Source: a virus. From it: a stretch of 64,000 nucleotides of DNA. The translations under genes and the position numbers were made by a program. Position 1 is the first letter of the stretch. The number at the start of each line of letters is the position of its first letter. Of the stretch, positions 44,045 to 51,891 are shown one piece after another. The notes below the pieces were generated by a model. The model searched no databases, was not told where the DNA came from, and worked only from the letters and a program-made list of their open reading frames with translations. Location: the IMG/VR virus record IMGVR_UViG_3300035670_000154, positions 1 through 64,000 of that record; one strand, written 5' to 3'.

Positions 44045-44527
44045 ATGAAAAAAATACTAGCAATTTTAGCGATTTTAGCTTTTTCACAAGCAAAGGCTGA
44101 TCAATCAAATCCGGTTATTTATGGTATTGGTGTTGAAACCACATATATCGAAGGTGTACAATTTAATAAGTGTGAACGTTTGCGTGTTGGTGCCATGACG
44201 AATGGTTGGACATTATCAACAACATACGTACCTTTTAATAACGAATGTGAAGGTATTAAGAATGGTTATAAATTTAAATCTGATCAGAAGTCTATTACTT
44301 TAGGTAGGATGCTTTATCAATCTTGCGGCGGTAGGTTTTGCAAACAAGCGGGTTTTAGCGTTAGTGATGTTAGAGATAAGCCACTTAACGATCACTTCAC
44401 TCAATGGCATGTAGTAGGAAGTGCATTGGATACAAGAACAGGTTTAGCTGTGTTTGTTTCTCTTGGGGAAAAGCAAGGTGCTTTTACTAGCACATTAGGC
44501 GTTTATTACACATTTGGAGATAAATAA
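44045..44527 (+). CDS. secreted, possibly outer-membrane barrel protein
   Basis: 160 aa with a clear signal peptide (MKKILAILAILAFSQAKA, cleavage expected before Asp19). The mature part is beta-rich with four cysteines and ends in alternating aromatic strands (STLGVYYTFGDK), suggesting a small barrel or periplasmic protein. Phage-encoded exported proteins often modify the envelope or block superinfection; that role here is inference. AAGGAAAAT precedes the ATG. Confidence 0.65.
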   Translation: MKKILAILAILAFSQAKADQSNPVIYGIGVETTYIEGVQFNKCERLRVGAMTNGWTLSTTYVPFNNECEGIKNGYKFKSDQKSITLGRMLYQSCGGRFCKQAGFSVSDVRDKPLNDHFTQWHVVGSALDTRTGLAVFVSLGEKQGAFTSTLGVYYTFGDK

Positions 44528-44531
44528 TATT

Positions 44532-44855
44532 ATGAAAAAAATAATGATTAGCCAACCGATGCGTGGTTTAACAGAATTTCAAATTCTTGAAGCAAAAAAT
44601 AAGTTTTTAGAATTTGCGAAAAAAGAAGGATTAGAAGCGGTAAACAGCTATTTTAATGATGAATGGAATTCAAAAGAATCCATGTCTAAAAGAGGGGTTG
44701 TTAATATTCCTATGTGTTTTCTAGCAAAATCAATTGAAATGATGAGCCTTTGTGATAAGGTTTATTTTGCAAAAGGGTGGGAAAATGCCAGAGGGTGTAA
44801 GATTGAACATGAGGTAGCGATAGCCTATGGAATGGAAATTATTTACGATGCATAA
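44532..44855 (+). CDS. DUF4406 (nucleoside 2-deoxyribosyltransferase-like) protein
   Basis: 107 aa. KIMISQPMRGLTE at the start, CDKVYFAKGWENARGCKIEH and VAIAYGMEI at the end fit DUF4406, a Rossmann-like family related to nucleoside deoxyribosyltransferases. May act on nucleotides. The start at 44532 replaces an upstream one lacking context. Confidence 0.8.
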   Translation: MKKIMISQPMRGLTEFQILEAKNKFLEFAKKEGLEAVNSYFNDEWNSKESMSKRGVVNIPMCFLAKSIEMMSLCDKVYFAKGWENARGCKIEHEVAIAYGMEIIYDA

Positions 44856-45375
44856 CGTGCTAAAACCAGGCGATTTTGTATTTTTTTGGCATAAGCCTTG
44901 GTACATGCTTTTTGGGCGCGCAATTCAGTGGATAACCGACGGTGCGGCACACGTTGCTGTTGTGCATCGCGTCGAAGGTGATACGATTTATTTGGCGGAA
45001 TCTAAGGTGGTTGGTGGGGTTCAAATAAACCACTACACGCGATCTTATTTTTCAAATAAGAAAAAGATTGATTTTCTGGTTATGCGCCCGCCTGCCAAAT
45101 TCAAATATGACGAAGCAAAAACAAACAAGCTAATTGCCTTCAAATCAGCAAAAGAACGCGATTACGGTTTTATGAATATGCTGCGTGAAGTTGAGTTTGT
45201 TGACCGACTGTTTAGGCTTTTCGGAATTAAGAGAAGCCGTGAGCAGTATTGCTCTACTTTTGCAGACGAGATTGGTGAGGTGCAGGGATTTTACGATCCA
45301 GACAATATCTATCGTTCGCCAAAAGAGCTTTATGACAAATTAATCGCGCTGGGGTGGGAATGCGTAAGTATTTAA
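44848..45375 (+). CDS. permuted NlpC/P60 (YiiX-like) hydrolase
   Basis: 175 aa. LKPGDFVFFW, then HVAVVHRVEGDTIYLAES and REQYCSTF give the order His, Glu, Cys of permuted papain-like amidases (YiiX/YebB-type). Could cut peptidoglycan or lipid/peptide bonds during entry or lysis. Overlaps the previous gene by eight bases; the GC-richer codons match the following membrane genes. Confidence 0.65.
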   Translation: MHNVLKPGDFVFFWHKPWYMLFGRAIQWITDGAAHVAVVHRVEGDTIYLAESKVVGGVQINHYTRSYFSNKKKIDFLVMRPPAKFKYDEAKTNKLIAFKSAKERDYGFMNMLREVEFVDRLFRLFGIKRSREQYCSTFADEIGEVQGFYDPDNIYRSPKELYDKLIALGWECVSI

Positions 45376-45719
45376 AAGGATTGTGCAATAAGCATATTTT
45401 TGCATCTAATTTTATTTTAGGCTTGGTTGGTTTGATCGTAATTCCGTTCGCAATGCCATTGCATGATGTTGTCGAGGCAGCGGTTTACTTTATAACTCGA
45501 ATCGTTGTTATGGGCGCATACATGAAATTTGTGATGGGGTTAAAACAAAAAGCCGCCTTGTGTGAGTCTTTTTGGTTTTCGATAGTTGTTTTTGGGGTTG
45601 GTTTCATAACCGTAGCTTTCGTGAACACTATTACTAATAACTTTGTCGTTGCGACTTGCATTTACACGTTTTTGAGAATAGCCTCTTACCCGTTGTGGGC
45701 TGGTAGAGAGTTTAGATAA
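45360..45719 (+). CDS. membrane protein, 119 aa
   Basis: Three to four hydrophobic segments (about 17-37, 39-60, 70-92, 94-112). Start at ATG 45360 behind GGGGTGGGA. Forms a run of three membrane proteins after the NlpC/P60 gene; a holin-like role is possible. Confidence 0.6.
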   Translation: MRKYLKGLCNKHIFASNFILGLVGLIVIPFAMPLHDVVEAAVYFITRIVVMGAYMKFVMGLKQKAALCESFWFSIVVFGVGFITVAFVNTITNNFVVATCIYTFLRIASYPLWAGREFR

Positions 45720-45722
45720 CTT

Positions 45723-46130
45723 ATGTTTTTGGGGTGGATAGTGGCAGGCTTAACAACAACCGTAATAGCAAGCTCGTCTGCGGGGATTTTTGGGATTGCT
45801 TTTTTAGCACCAAATAGCCCGTGGTTTTTTGTGCCTGTGTGTATTGTTTGTGCAATCATTGGAACACTTTTGCATGAGTCAAAAGAAAAGCTAACTATTG
45901 GAGAAACGCTTAAGAAGGCGACTATTAGAGCTATTTTTGGGGCACTTATTGGTGCTTGTGCTACCCAATACGATTGGGTTGGATCACACTTTTCTAACGG
46001 AGAATTTATTGTTGGAGCTTTTTTTTCATTTACAATTTCTTTATACGGGAAAAAGATGTGGGAAGCCGTTGAGCAAAAGATTTTACCTAGTATTTTTGTG
46101 TTTATAAAAAATTGGTTGGAGAGAAAATAA
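45723..46130 (+). CDS. membrane protein, holin candidate
   Basis: 135 aa with hydrophobic segments at about 3-28, 35-48, 67-82 and 95-108 and a basic C-terminus (KNWLERK). Typical of phage holins in the lysis region. TAATG overlap with the next gene. Confidence 0.5.
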   Translation: MFLGWIVAGLTTTVIASSSAGIFGIAFLAPNSPWFFVPVCIVCAIIGTLLHESKEKLTIGETLKKATIRAIFGALIGACATQYDWVGSHFSNGEFIVGAFFSFTISLYGKKMWEAVEQKILPSIFVFIKNWLERK

Positions 46131-46483
46131 TGCTTAGCTTGCTTGTCATGATACCTTTTATTCACTCAGTGATCGCCTTGGTGACGCACTCTCACATGAC
46201 AAAGCGACAAGTTCGATTCAACCCGCGTTTGACATACGAGCTTGTGTCCATTTCATGGTTATTCATCGTGCTCACAGGCGCTTATTTTAGAGCTGATCAT
46301 GCGCTAATAAACACAATATTGCTTGTGTTCGTATTTTGGTTTATTAGAACCAAACAGCATAAAATAATGTGGGGGGGAATCAAAGAGTTTGTAACGTGGG
46401 CGGGAAAGTTTAAAGCAGTTTTTGGCTGCTTCATTCTATGCTCAATCCCACGTATTGCCGATGCTATCAGGGTTTTGGTTTAA
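46130..46483 (+). CDS. membrane protein, 117 aa
   Basis: Hydrophobic segments near residues 3-17, 38-55, 60-75 and 95-110. Starts within the preceding stop behind GGAGAGAAAATA. Its stop overlaps the stop of the convergent gene at 46480. Third gene of the membrane cluster; function unknown. Confidence 0.6.
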   Translation: MLSLLVMIPFIHSVIALVTHSHMTKRQVRFNPRLTYELVSISWLFIVLTGAYFRADHALINTILLVFVFWFIRTKQHKIMWGGIKEFVTWAGKFKAVFGCFILCSIPRIADAIRVLV

Positions 46484-46794
46484 CTTTCAACTGGAACCCA
46501 TTTTTCTACAATTTCAGTGAATTGTTTTTTCTCAACGCGAGTCAATACTTCTACCAAATCAATACCAGTATCCTCATCGCTCATAACAAATTGTTCTGTT
46601 TCCCAAAACCCGTGAAGATGTGGCTTTTCTGGTAAGTTTTCATCGTCTGCAACAACAACAGTTTTAACGAAAAAGCTGCCTCCTCTCCTATGATCTTTTT
46701 GAGACAAACAACATTCTTGTTCACGAAGCATATCAAATTCTTCATCCGTTAAGTTTCCATCACCTTTTCTAATTACATTGACTTGATTACTCAT
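46480..46794 (-). CDS. hypothetical protein, 104 aa
   Basis: Acidic soluble protein of unknown family with GAGG before the ATG. Last gene of the long minus-strand accessory and recombination block. Confidence 0.65.
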   Translation of the reverse strand: MSNQVNVIRKGDGNLTDEEFDMLREQECCLSQKDHRRGGSFFVKTVVVADDENLPEKPHLHGFWETEQFVMSDEDTGIDLVEVLTRVEKKQFTEIVEKWVPVES

Positions 46795-46858
46795 TTTTTA
46801 CCTCATTAAAAAAATACCTATGAATGGCATAGATTACCAATTATGGTTTTTGTTTAAT

Positions 46859-47014
46859 TTATAACTTTACAACTTTTGTAAAAGACCTGATTTTATCAGT
46901 GTTTTTATCAATCCACAAATTTGCATCAACTACTGATTCAAAGCCAGTTTTTAAAATAGAAACATTAAACGGCTCTCCACTTTTAAATTTATCAAATGTC
47001 AATACTATATACAT
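46859..47014 (-). CDS. hypothetical protein, 51 aa
   Basis: Small protein MYIVLTFDKFKSGEPFNVS... with AAAGGATTTAAAT before the ATG, filling the gap between 46794 and 47083. The pattern suggests a compact alpha/beta unit. Unknown family. Confidence 0.55.
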   Translation of the reverse strand: MYIVLTFDKFKSGEPFNVSILKTGFESVVDANLWIDKNTDKIRSFTKVVKL

Positions 47015-47082
47015 ATTTAAATCCTTTTTGACTCAAAATTAGGGTTTTTGTTTAACTCCTAATAAAAACACCAACTAGCCTT

Positions 47083-47526
47083 CTATTTAGCTTTCTGCTT
47101 TAACTCTTTTATCGCGTCTATTGTCGCATTAAGAATATCAGTATTTTTAGCCAAATCATTTTCTAATTTTTTCAGGTTGTCTTTAGCTTCTATTACAATA
47201 TTTGAAAGGTAAGAAACATTTTTCTTATGAATATCAAGAAGAGCGTAAATTTTGGAGGTATGAAAAAAATATTCTTTATCCCAAAGGTTTTTATGCAAAG
47301 CCTCTTGAGGATTGTCTTCGTCATCGTTTATTTGTCTAATAAACTTAAAGCTATCTTCATTTGTTTTTGTAATCAAAAGACGACACTTCCATCCGTGATT
47401 GCAAGATTGATCTTCAACAATATACTGTTTTCCGTATTGCGTTTCATGAACCTCAACAACTAAAAACTCATGAATCCCGCCCAGTGGAACATATCTAAAT
47501 AATTTGTCTTTTATTTTTAACGTCAT
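47083..47526 (-). CDS. hypothetical protein, paralogue of 54028-54483
   Basis: 147 aa. Shares IKDKL(F/W)RYV, GIHE, VEDQ.C.H.W.C.LLI, FKFIRQINDDE and a C-terminal coiled coil with the 54028-54483 protein 7 kb away. N-terminal half beta-rich, C-terminal half a long helix. Unknown function. AAGGATATGATT precedes ATG 47526. Confidence 0.7.
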   Translation of the reverse strand: MTLKIKDKLFRYVPLGGIHEFLVVEVHETQYGKQYIVEDQSCNHGWKCRLLITKTNEDSFKFIRQINDDEDNPQEALHKNLWDKEYFFHTSKIYALLDIHKKNVSYLSNIVIEAKDNLKKLENDLAKNTDILNATIDAIKELKQKAK

Positions 47527-47528
47527 AA

Positions 47529-47927
47529 TCATATCCTTAAAAAAACACCAACTAACTTACGTCCAATTCGTTTTCCGCTTTCCCCATTTACCATATCAAA
47601 ACTGTGTAAAAAGTCGCTAACAAACTCTTTTTTAACAAATGATCCACTAGCGATTTCAATGTGTCCATGCATTCCGCCAGAGTACACTAAAATCGAATCG
47701 GCTGGCGCATCATACTGTCTTGGATATTTATCAATCATGTTTACCCAGCCCAATTTTGGTAGGCATAACATCGCGTCAATTGCAGAGCCACCAGTTATTT
47801 TCGCGCGTTCAATACCATAACAAGCAACCATTGCATCTTTGACGTAAGCGTAGCATCGTCCAATGCTTTTTGAATGATCGCGCTTCTCTGATAAAACACG
47901 GATTTTCGCCGTTTCAAATAAACTCAT
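47529..47927 (-). CDS. putative CHAP-like peptidoglycan hydrolase (endolysin candidate)
   Basis: 132 aa. The order Cys (GRCYAYVKDAM), then DSILVYSGGMHGHIEIASG with the catalytic-type His, fits CHAP/NlpC-like endopeptidases of phage lysis. AAGGAGTGCAGA precedes ATG 47927. If correct this is the lysin, while the membrane proteins at 45360-46483 and the spanin-like pair at 50959-51482 complete lysis. Family call by motif reading only. Confidence 0.55.
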   Translation of the reverse strand: MSLFETAKIRVLSEKRDHSKSIGRCYAYVKDAMVACYGIERAKITGGSAIDAMLCLPKLGWVNMIDKYPRQYDAPADSILVYSGGMHGHIEIASGSFVKKEFVSDFLHSFDMVNGESGKRIGRKLVGVFLRI

Positions 47928-48268
47928 TCTGCACTCCTTATTTTTTTCCATTCTGCAATAGGATCGGCAAAGCTATTCCAACCTTCATGCTCTAGGGCGG
48001 CAATTGCGCTCATTGAGTCCATGATGGTTGATCCATCAAGAAACTCAAACGAAATCACTTCGCATCCGTCTATCGGCATTGCGCCATGCTGATCGCTCAA
48101 ATACCAATCTCCATAAACATTAATACGAATCATTTTGTTTAATGGCAGCTCTTTGTTTGATTTTAGAGTAATCATCTTTTCAGAAATGTATTCTTTAAAC
48201 AATATCTCACAATCCGTTTTTGATGCCACAACTCCATCAATAAACCCTTCGCTTTCACAAAGTTTCAT
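47924..48268 (-). CDS. hypothetical protein, 114 aa
   Basis: Soluble protein of unknown family. Its last 29 codons (AIAALEHEGWNSFADPIAEW) are duplicated as a mini-gene just upstream at 48265-48354. ATGA overlaps at both ends. Confidence 0.65.
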   Translation of the reverse strand: MKLCESEGFIDGVVASKTDCEILFKEYISEKMITLKSNKELPLNKMIRINVYGDWYLSDQHGAMPIDGCEVISFEFLDGSTIMDSMSAIAALEHEGWNSFADPIAEWKKIRSAE

Positions 48269-48356
48269 TCATCACTCCTTATTTTTTTCCATTCTGCAAT
48301 AGGATCGGCAAAACTATTCCATCCTTCATGTTCTAGGGCTGCAATTGCGTTCATTG
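47935..48356 (-). repeat. direct repeat of a gene 3' end
   Basis: About 80 bases at 47935-48019 recur with a few substitutions at 48276-48356. The copy carries the coding end plus the AAGGAGT ribosome site region. Substitutions are partly at third positions, so the duplication is not brand-new. Confidence 0.8.
48265..48354 (-). CDS. 29-aa mini-gene copied from the end of its neighbour
   Basis: ATG 48354 behind AAGGATTGATCA opens a frame coding NAIAALEHEGWNSFADPIAE and on to KKIRSDE, almost identical to the C-terminus of the 47924-48268 product. It ends with an ATGA overlap into that gene. It may be a translated fragment or just a duplicated ribosome-site segment. Confidence 0.5.
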   Translation of the reverse strand: MNAIAALEHEGWNSFADPIAEWKKIRSDE

Positions 48357-48364
48357 ATCAATCC

Positions 48365-48571
48365 TTATCTTTGTGGGCACGAAGAGAGTGGTTTCGATGC
48401 TCGTTCGCAAGCATCAATAACCATGTGTGTCCCGCCAACGTTATCAAAAGCTGCTGGCGGGGTGGATTTCATGCACTCTTGATAAAGTTTTGGATCAATC
48501 GCTGTTTCTGGTTCATCTATCGCACCAGAGCAACCAGCCAAAAACACAAGCAAAACAATTATTCTAATCAT
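48365..48571 (-). CDS. small lipoprotein, 68 aa
   Basis: Signal peptide with lipobox LAGC (Cys14), then an acidic and Pro-containing mature part with three further cysteines. First of five predicted small lipoproteins in this block. Could be an o-spanin or surface-exclusion lipoprotein; unassigned. Confidence 0.65.
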   Translation of the reverse strand: MIRIIVLLVFLAGCSGAIDEPETAIDPKLYQECMKSTPPAAFDNVGGTHMVIDACERASKPLSSCPQR

Positions 48572-48767
48572 TTTTACCTCTCAAATATTTTTTATCAACG
48601 CTCATGTAGCTCGATTCTCCACCATTCGCAACTTTTGCGTATTCCATGATCATCGTATGAATCGCGTCTTCTTCGTTTAATAAAGTACCGTCATCACGTT
48701 TAACTAGTCTTTCAAAAAAACCATTTGGGAAATGGGATAAAATCATTCCAACGAAATCAATCTTCAC
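48564..48767 (-). CDS. hypothetical protein, 67 aa (GTG start)
   Basis: GTG 48767 follows TTAGGAGTGAAAA, a ribosome-site block repeated before two other genes in the region (49077 and 49503). Soluble, unknown family. Overlaps the lipoprotein gene by eight bases. Confidence 0.55.
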   Translation of the reverse strand: MKIDFVGMILSHFPNGFFERLVKRDDGTLLNEEDAIHTMIMEYAKVANGGESSYMSVDKKYLRGKND

Positions 48768-48799
48768 TTTTCACTCCTAAAATATCATCACAAAAATCT

Positions 48800-48874
48800 T
48801 TAACCTCTATTATCAAGATCAACTAGTCTTTTTTGGTTTTTTATCAGCTTTTTAATTTTTAAAACAAGGTTCAT
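48800..48874 (-). CDS. 24-aa basic peptide
   Basis: ATG 48874 overlaps the stop of 48871-49077 and has AAGGAGAGAAAA upstream. Product is a short basic helix (MNLVLKIKKLIKNQKRLVDL). Plausible coupled micro-gene. Confidence 0.4.
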   Translation of the reverse strand: MNLVLKIKKLIKNQKRLVDLDNRG

Positions 48875-49077
48875 TTTTCTCTCCTTAGTTTAAATCGCCA
48901 TGTTTTAAATCGCCATGTGCCATCAGGATATATTTCAATTTTACGTTTCCTACCTTTTTTTGACTTTTTAAGGTCTAAAAACATATGTTTAGTGCTATCT
49001 GGTATTTTTAGGTCAGATAAACGAGATGATGTGATTTCTATTCCCTGTTTTATGGTATCTACGTTTTTATCAATCAT
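48871..49077 (-). CDS. hypothetical basic protein, 68 aa
   Basis: Lys/Arg-rich C-terminal half with a duplicated TWRFKTWRFK caused by a 15-base tandem repeat. Strong ribosome site (TTAGGAGTGAAAA). May bind nucleic acid by charge; unknown. Confidence 0.6.
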   Translation of the reverse strand: MIDKNVDTIKQGIEITSSRLSDLKIPDSTKHMFLDLKKSKKGRKRKIEIYPDGTWRFKTWRFKLRREK

Positions 49078-49107
49078 TTTTCACTCCTAACGCATTTTAA
49101 ATTTTTT

Positions 49108-49503
49108 TTACCACGCAAAACATGGGTCGTCTAGACTTGTAAACCCAGCATTATTAATATTTTTAAGATCAATTTCGCATTTATCTTTGATCTGTATGTT
49201 TATCGTATCATTTGGTCTGATCCACTGTGCGCAACTCCATGTTGAATTTCTAAGTTCTTCGCGGCTCAGCTCTATTTTTTGTCTCCAAATAACTTTACCA
49301 CTCTCTTCGTGCCCACAAAGCATGAAATTATCAACTTCTGTTGTAGCAAGGCATTGAAGTGACATGCGAAATAAAAATTCATCTATAATTTTAAAATACA
49401 AATCACGTGTATTGTTTATCATATATTCTCCATTGCGCATCAGTAATAACGCTCTTGAGTAACCACCTGGCAGCAAACGATATGGATATTGATTATGATT
49501 CAT
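49108..49503 (-). CDS. hypothetical protein, 131 aa
   Basis: Soluble protein of unknown family with several Cys and Trp residues (STWSCAQWIRP). TTAGGAGTGAAAA precedes the ATG and is at the same time the coding end of the upstream lipoprotein gene. Confidence 0.6.
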   Translation of the reverse strand: MNHNQYPYRLLPGGYSRALLLMRNGEYMINNTRDLYFKIIDEFLFRMSLQCLATTEVDNFMLCGHEESGKVIWRQKIELSREELRNSTWSCAQWIRPNDTINIQIKDKCEIDLKNINNAGFTSLDDPCFAW

Positions 49504-49733
49504 TTTTCACTCCTAACGCATTTTAAAAGCTGGTTATATCTAACCAACACATCCTCAGCGTGCTCACGAACGCGAACGCACTGAGTATCAATCGATTCGC
49601 TTTGATCGATGTTAAGCGGCTCAATATCCTGCGCTATCGTTGCGCATCGAATCGATGTTTGATCGATACTTGATTGCTTTGTTGTTGTGCAAGATGCTAA
49701 CAAAATAAACGGCGCAATAAAAAACACTCTCAT
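49500..49733 (-). CDS. small lipoprotein, 77 aa
   Basis: Signal peptide with lipobox LASC (Cys15), then a Ser/Thr/Gln/Asp-rich mature part. Start at 49733 (GGGGGAATTTTTAAG upstream). Its last codons, which contain the AGGAG ribosome site, are repeated at about 49080-49106. Second of five lipoproteins. Confidence 0.65.
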   Translation of the reverse strand: MRVFFIAPFILLASCTTTKQSSIDQTSIRCATIAQDIEPLNIDQSESIDTQCVRVREHAEDVLVRYNQLLKCVRSEK

Positions 49734-49734
49734 C

Positions 49735-50205
49735 TTAAAAATTCCCCCAAGCACATTGCAAGCAAACCAAACCTTGCTCTCTCCACATATCAACGACGCG
49801 CTGCCTATCATCTATGCAAAACAACACATCATAAAATGGCTCAATATGCTGTTCGTAAATTTCCTTTTTTACAATCGCATCATTTCTAAAATCACCGTCT
49901 TTTCTCATAAATAACCCAGAGTAAAGAACATCATGTTTTAAAAGCCATTCTTCTGTTGCCTCTCTATATCTTTCAGGGCGACCGCTAACAAGAATAACAT
50001 CCATACATTGAACAGCTTTCCCGGAATTGAATCGCCATAAAATATCGTAGCACCAGGTATTTATTGGATCATTCGGTATTCCAGCATAAAAAGACCTCCA
50101 ATCCTTTGGCTTTTGCTCCATAAAATGTTTTCTATGGTCTGTGTTGCATAACGTTCCGTCAAGATCACAGATTATAATTTTTTCTTTATTCAATTTTTTG
50201 CCCAT
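49735..50205 (-). CDS. HAD-type phosphatase (polynucleotide kinase 3'-phosphatase-like)
   Basis: 156 aa. Motif I DLDGTLCNTDHR, motif II VSGRPERY and the acidic motif IDDRQRVVDMW match the HAD phosphatase domain of T4 Pnkp-like proteins; there is no kinase P-loop, so only the phosphatase half is present. Would remove 3'-phosphates from nucleic acid ends or act on nucleotides; could take part in RNA/tRNA repair. Confidence 0.75.
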   Translation of the reverse strand: MGKKLNKEKIIICDLDGTLCNTDHRKHFMEQKPKDWRSFYAGIPNDPINTWCYDILWRFNSGKAVQCMDVILVSGRPERYREATEEWLLKHDVLYSGLFMRKDGDFRNDAIVKKEIYEQHIEPFYDVLFCIDDRQRVVDMWREQGLVCLQCAWGNF

Positions 50206-50539
50206 AATAAAAACCTTCGCAACTAACCTGTATATTGGACTTATTATAGCATTTATTATCAATCACCTCAACCGTAGTTTCTTTTGTTTGGCATAAAGCT
50301 CGACGCATTGTTCTTTCGCACTGCAAAACCAAGTCTTCACCCTCTTCATCGCTTAATGGATTCGCTGCTTTTGCGCATTCAACAACATATTTTGCGAAAA
50401 CCTCTTCTTTGCCTGAACAATCATTTTCAATCTTAAATAAGATTGTTGGCGAAGAATCTTGTTCACACCCAACTAAAAGAAATAAAAAAATAAGACTAAA
50501 TATATTTATCATTGTTTTATGTTTCTTAATTTGTTTCAT
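50186..50539 (-). CDS. lipoprotein, 117 aa
   Basis: Basic start, hydrophobic segment and lipobox LVGC (Cys25). Mature part has six further cysteines, suggesting disulfides. GAGGTGGAAGCAA precedes ATG 50539, inside the upstream gene. Third of five lipoproteins. Confidence 0.65.
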   Translation of the reverse strand: MKQIKKHKTMINIFSLIFLFLLVGCEQDSSPTILFKIENDCSGKEEVFAKYVVECAKAANPLSDEEGEDLVLQCERTMRRALCQTKETTVEVIDNKCYNKSNIQVSCEGFYYGQKIE

Positions 50540-50732
50540 TTGCTTCCACCTCTCTAACTAAACGTGCACGAATGCTAATAAATTCAACGTTATCATCAAA
50601 GTCATGGAAATTTAAAAAACCGATGTAACGCGCTTTTCTTGCCGTCTTCGCTTTGATTCTTGACGGCACACTAGAATGATGTACCCCATCATCAAAAACC
50701 AAGTCTTTAATCCAAACATCATATTCATTCAT
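50526..50732 (-). CDS. hypothetical protein, 68 aa
   Basis: Soluble; AKTARKARYIGFLNF and EFISIRARLV suggest an alpha/beta fold. Unknown family. ATGA overlap with the gene upstream. Confidence 0.6.
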   Translation of the reverse strand: MNEYDVWIKDLVFDDGVHHSSVPSRIKAKTARKARYIGFLNFHDFDDNVEFISIRARLVREVEANETN

Positions 50733-50941
50733 TTACATTCCCCACCAGTCGCTTCCTCATAATCGACATCAACATAAATTTCTACGTAAGTAAAAAATAT
50801 TAACTTGCGTACGAAGACTGTAATATCATTATATTCATAATAGTTATTTTTAATAAAGCTTTCTACCTTTTTTTTAATAAAATAACCTTTTTTTCTGTCT
50901 TTCCCAAAAATAAAAACTGAATGTTTGAAACTTAAAACCAT
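50729..50941 (-). CDS. hypothetical protein, 70 aa
   Basis: Basic N-terminal half and beta-like C-terminal half. The last residues DYEEATGGECK match DYAEATGGGCK of the 50959-51315 protein, and the DNA is similar there, which shows another gene-end duplication. Confidence 0.55.
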   Translation of the reverse strand: MVLSFKHSVFIFGKDRKKGYFIKKKVESFIKNNYYEYNDITVFVRKLIFFTYVEIYVDVDYEEATGGECK

Positions 50942-50958
50942 TTTTACTCCTTAAAAAA

Positions 50959-51315
50959 TTATTTACACCCACCGCCAGTCGCTTCCGCATAATCACAAAT
51001 CCCCTGCATAATCACCTGCTCTGCATCGGTTGGGCGATCACACTTATATGTGCCTTTTAAAGCATCGTAATGCTTATTTAAAACCGCGTTTTTAGCGTTT
51101 AAAACAGCCAGCTTTTGGCTTAGATCATACTGATTCAATATCGCTTCTTTTTGGGATTCTATTAGCTCTGCTTTTGAGTTGTTTGCGTTGTTTAACTCCA
51201 CTCTCAGCTCAAGATACTTTTGCTCAAAATCGTTTGCGCGCTTTATCGTTGTGACTAAAAATGAGATTGAAAATAACGCACAAAAAATAATCAGATGTTT
51301 TTTAAACTTGCTCAT
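50959..51315 (-). CDS. spanin-like inner-membrane protein (Rz-like)
   Basis: 118 aa with the i-spanin layout: short basic cytoplasmic start, one membrane segment (about 8-22) and a long periplasmic coiled coil (about 28-90), then a Cys-containing end. Next to a small lipoprotein gene (51318-51482), two bases away. I-spanins link to o-spanins and fuse inner and outer membranes at lysis. Start 51315 behind AAAGGATTAAAA. Confidence 0.6.
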   Translation of the reverse strand: MSKFKKHLIIFCALFSISFLVTTIKRANDFEQKYLELRVELNNANNSKAELIESQKEAILNQYDLSQKLAVLNAKNAVLNKHYDALKGTYKCDRPTDAEQVIMQGICDYAEATGGGCK

Positions 51316-51317
51316 TT

Positions 51318-51482
51318 TTAATCCTTTAATTGAACACAAACTTCACCATCGCAAACAACTGGATAATTGATTGGATTTGCTGGTACCAGCGCATTTGATG
51401 CTGGCTGGTTAATCACCTGATCTTGATAACTAGGGTCTCCGCAGGCTGTTAAAACAAGCGCTAAAAATAAAAACTTAATCAT
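51318..51482 (-). CDS. small lipoprotein (o-spanin candidate)
   Basis: 54 aa. Signal peptide and lipobox LTAC (Cys14); the mature part is 40 residues with several prolines, as in Rz1-type o-spanins. Lies directly before the i-spanin-like gene, which is the reverse of the usual Rz-Rz1 order. AAGGAGAGTCAAA precedes ATG 51482. Fourth small lipoprotein of the block. Confidence 0.55.
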   Translation of the reverse strand: MIKFLFLALVLTACGDPSYQDQVINQPASNALVPANPINYPVVCDGEVCVQLKD

Positions 51483-51493
51483 TTTGACTCTCC

Positions 51494-51880
51494 TTAATCT
51501 AACCAAGACTCTCTAACCCAAGCGTATGGATTTTCTTCAGCTAAAAGCTCCAATGTATATCTAGCTACATCATTCCATTCGTTCTCTGAATATGATAAAT
51601 CTAGTTTTGATGTTTTGTATCTAACATCATATTCAAGACCAGTTTCTTCTGCATTTGTATCACCATAAGGATAAGATTCACATGTTTTTTTAACACCAAG
51701 TAAAAATGGGTACTGTTGAAAAAATATAAAATTAACGTTAGAAAAATATATTCTTGTTGGATATTCAGAGCTATCTATATCAGCATCAAAATTTAAAGAA
51801 TCAACGCAAAACGGTATTCCTGGATATTTTGTAGCCAGCACCATAGCTTTTGATAAGAAAACCTGCCTCATTCCTTCCAT
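51494..51880 (-). CDS. hypothetical protein, 128 aa
   Basis: Soluble protein of unknown family with an aromatic-rich middle (YFSNVNFIFFQQYPF). AAAGGAATAAAA before ATG 51880. Confidence 0.65.
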   Translation of the reverse strand: MEGMRQVFLSKAMVLATKYPGIPFCVDSLNFDADIDSSEYPTRIYFSNVNFIFFQQYPFLLGVKKTCESYPYGDTNAEETGLEYDVRYKTSKLDLSYSENEWNDVARYTLELLAEENPYAWVRESWLD

Positions 51881-51891
51881 TTTTATTCCTT

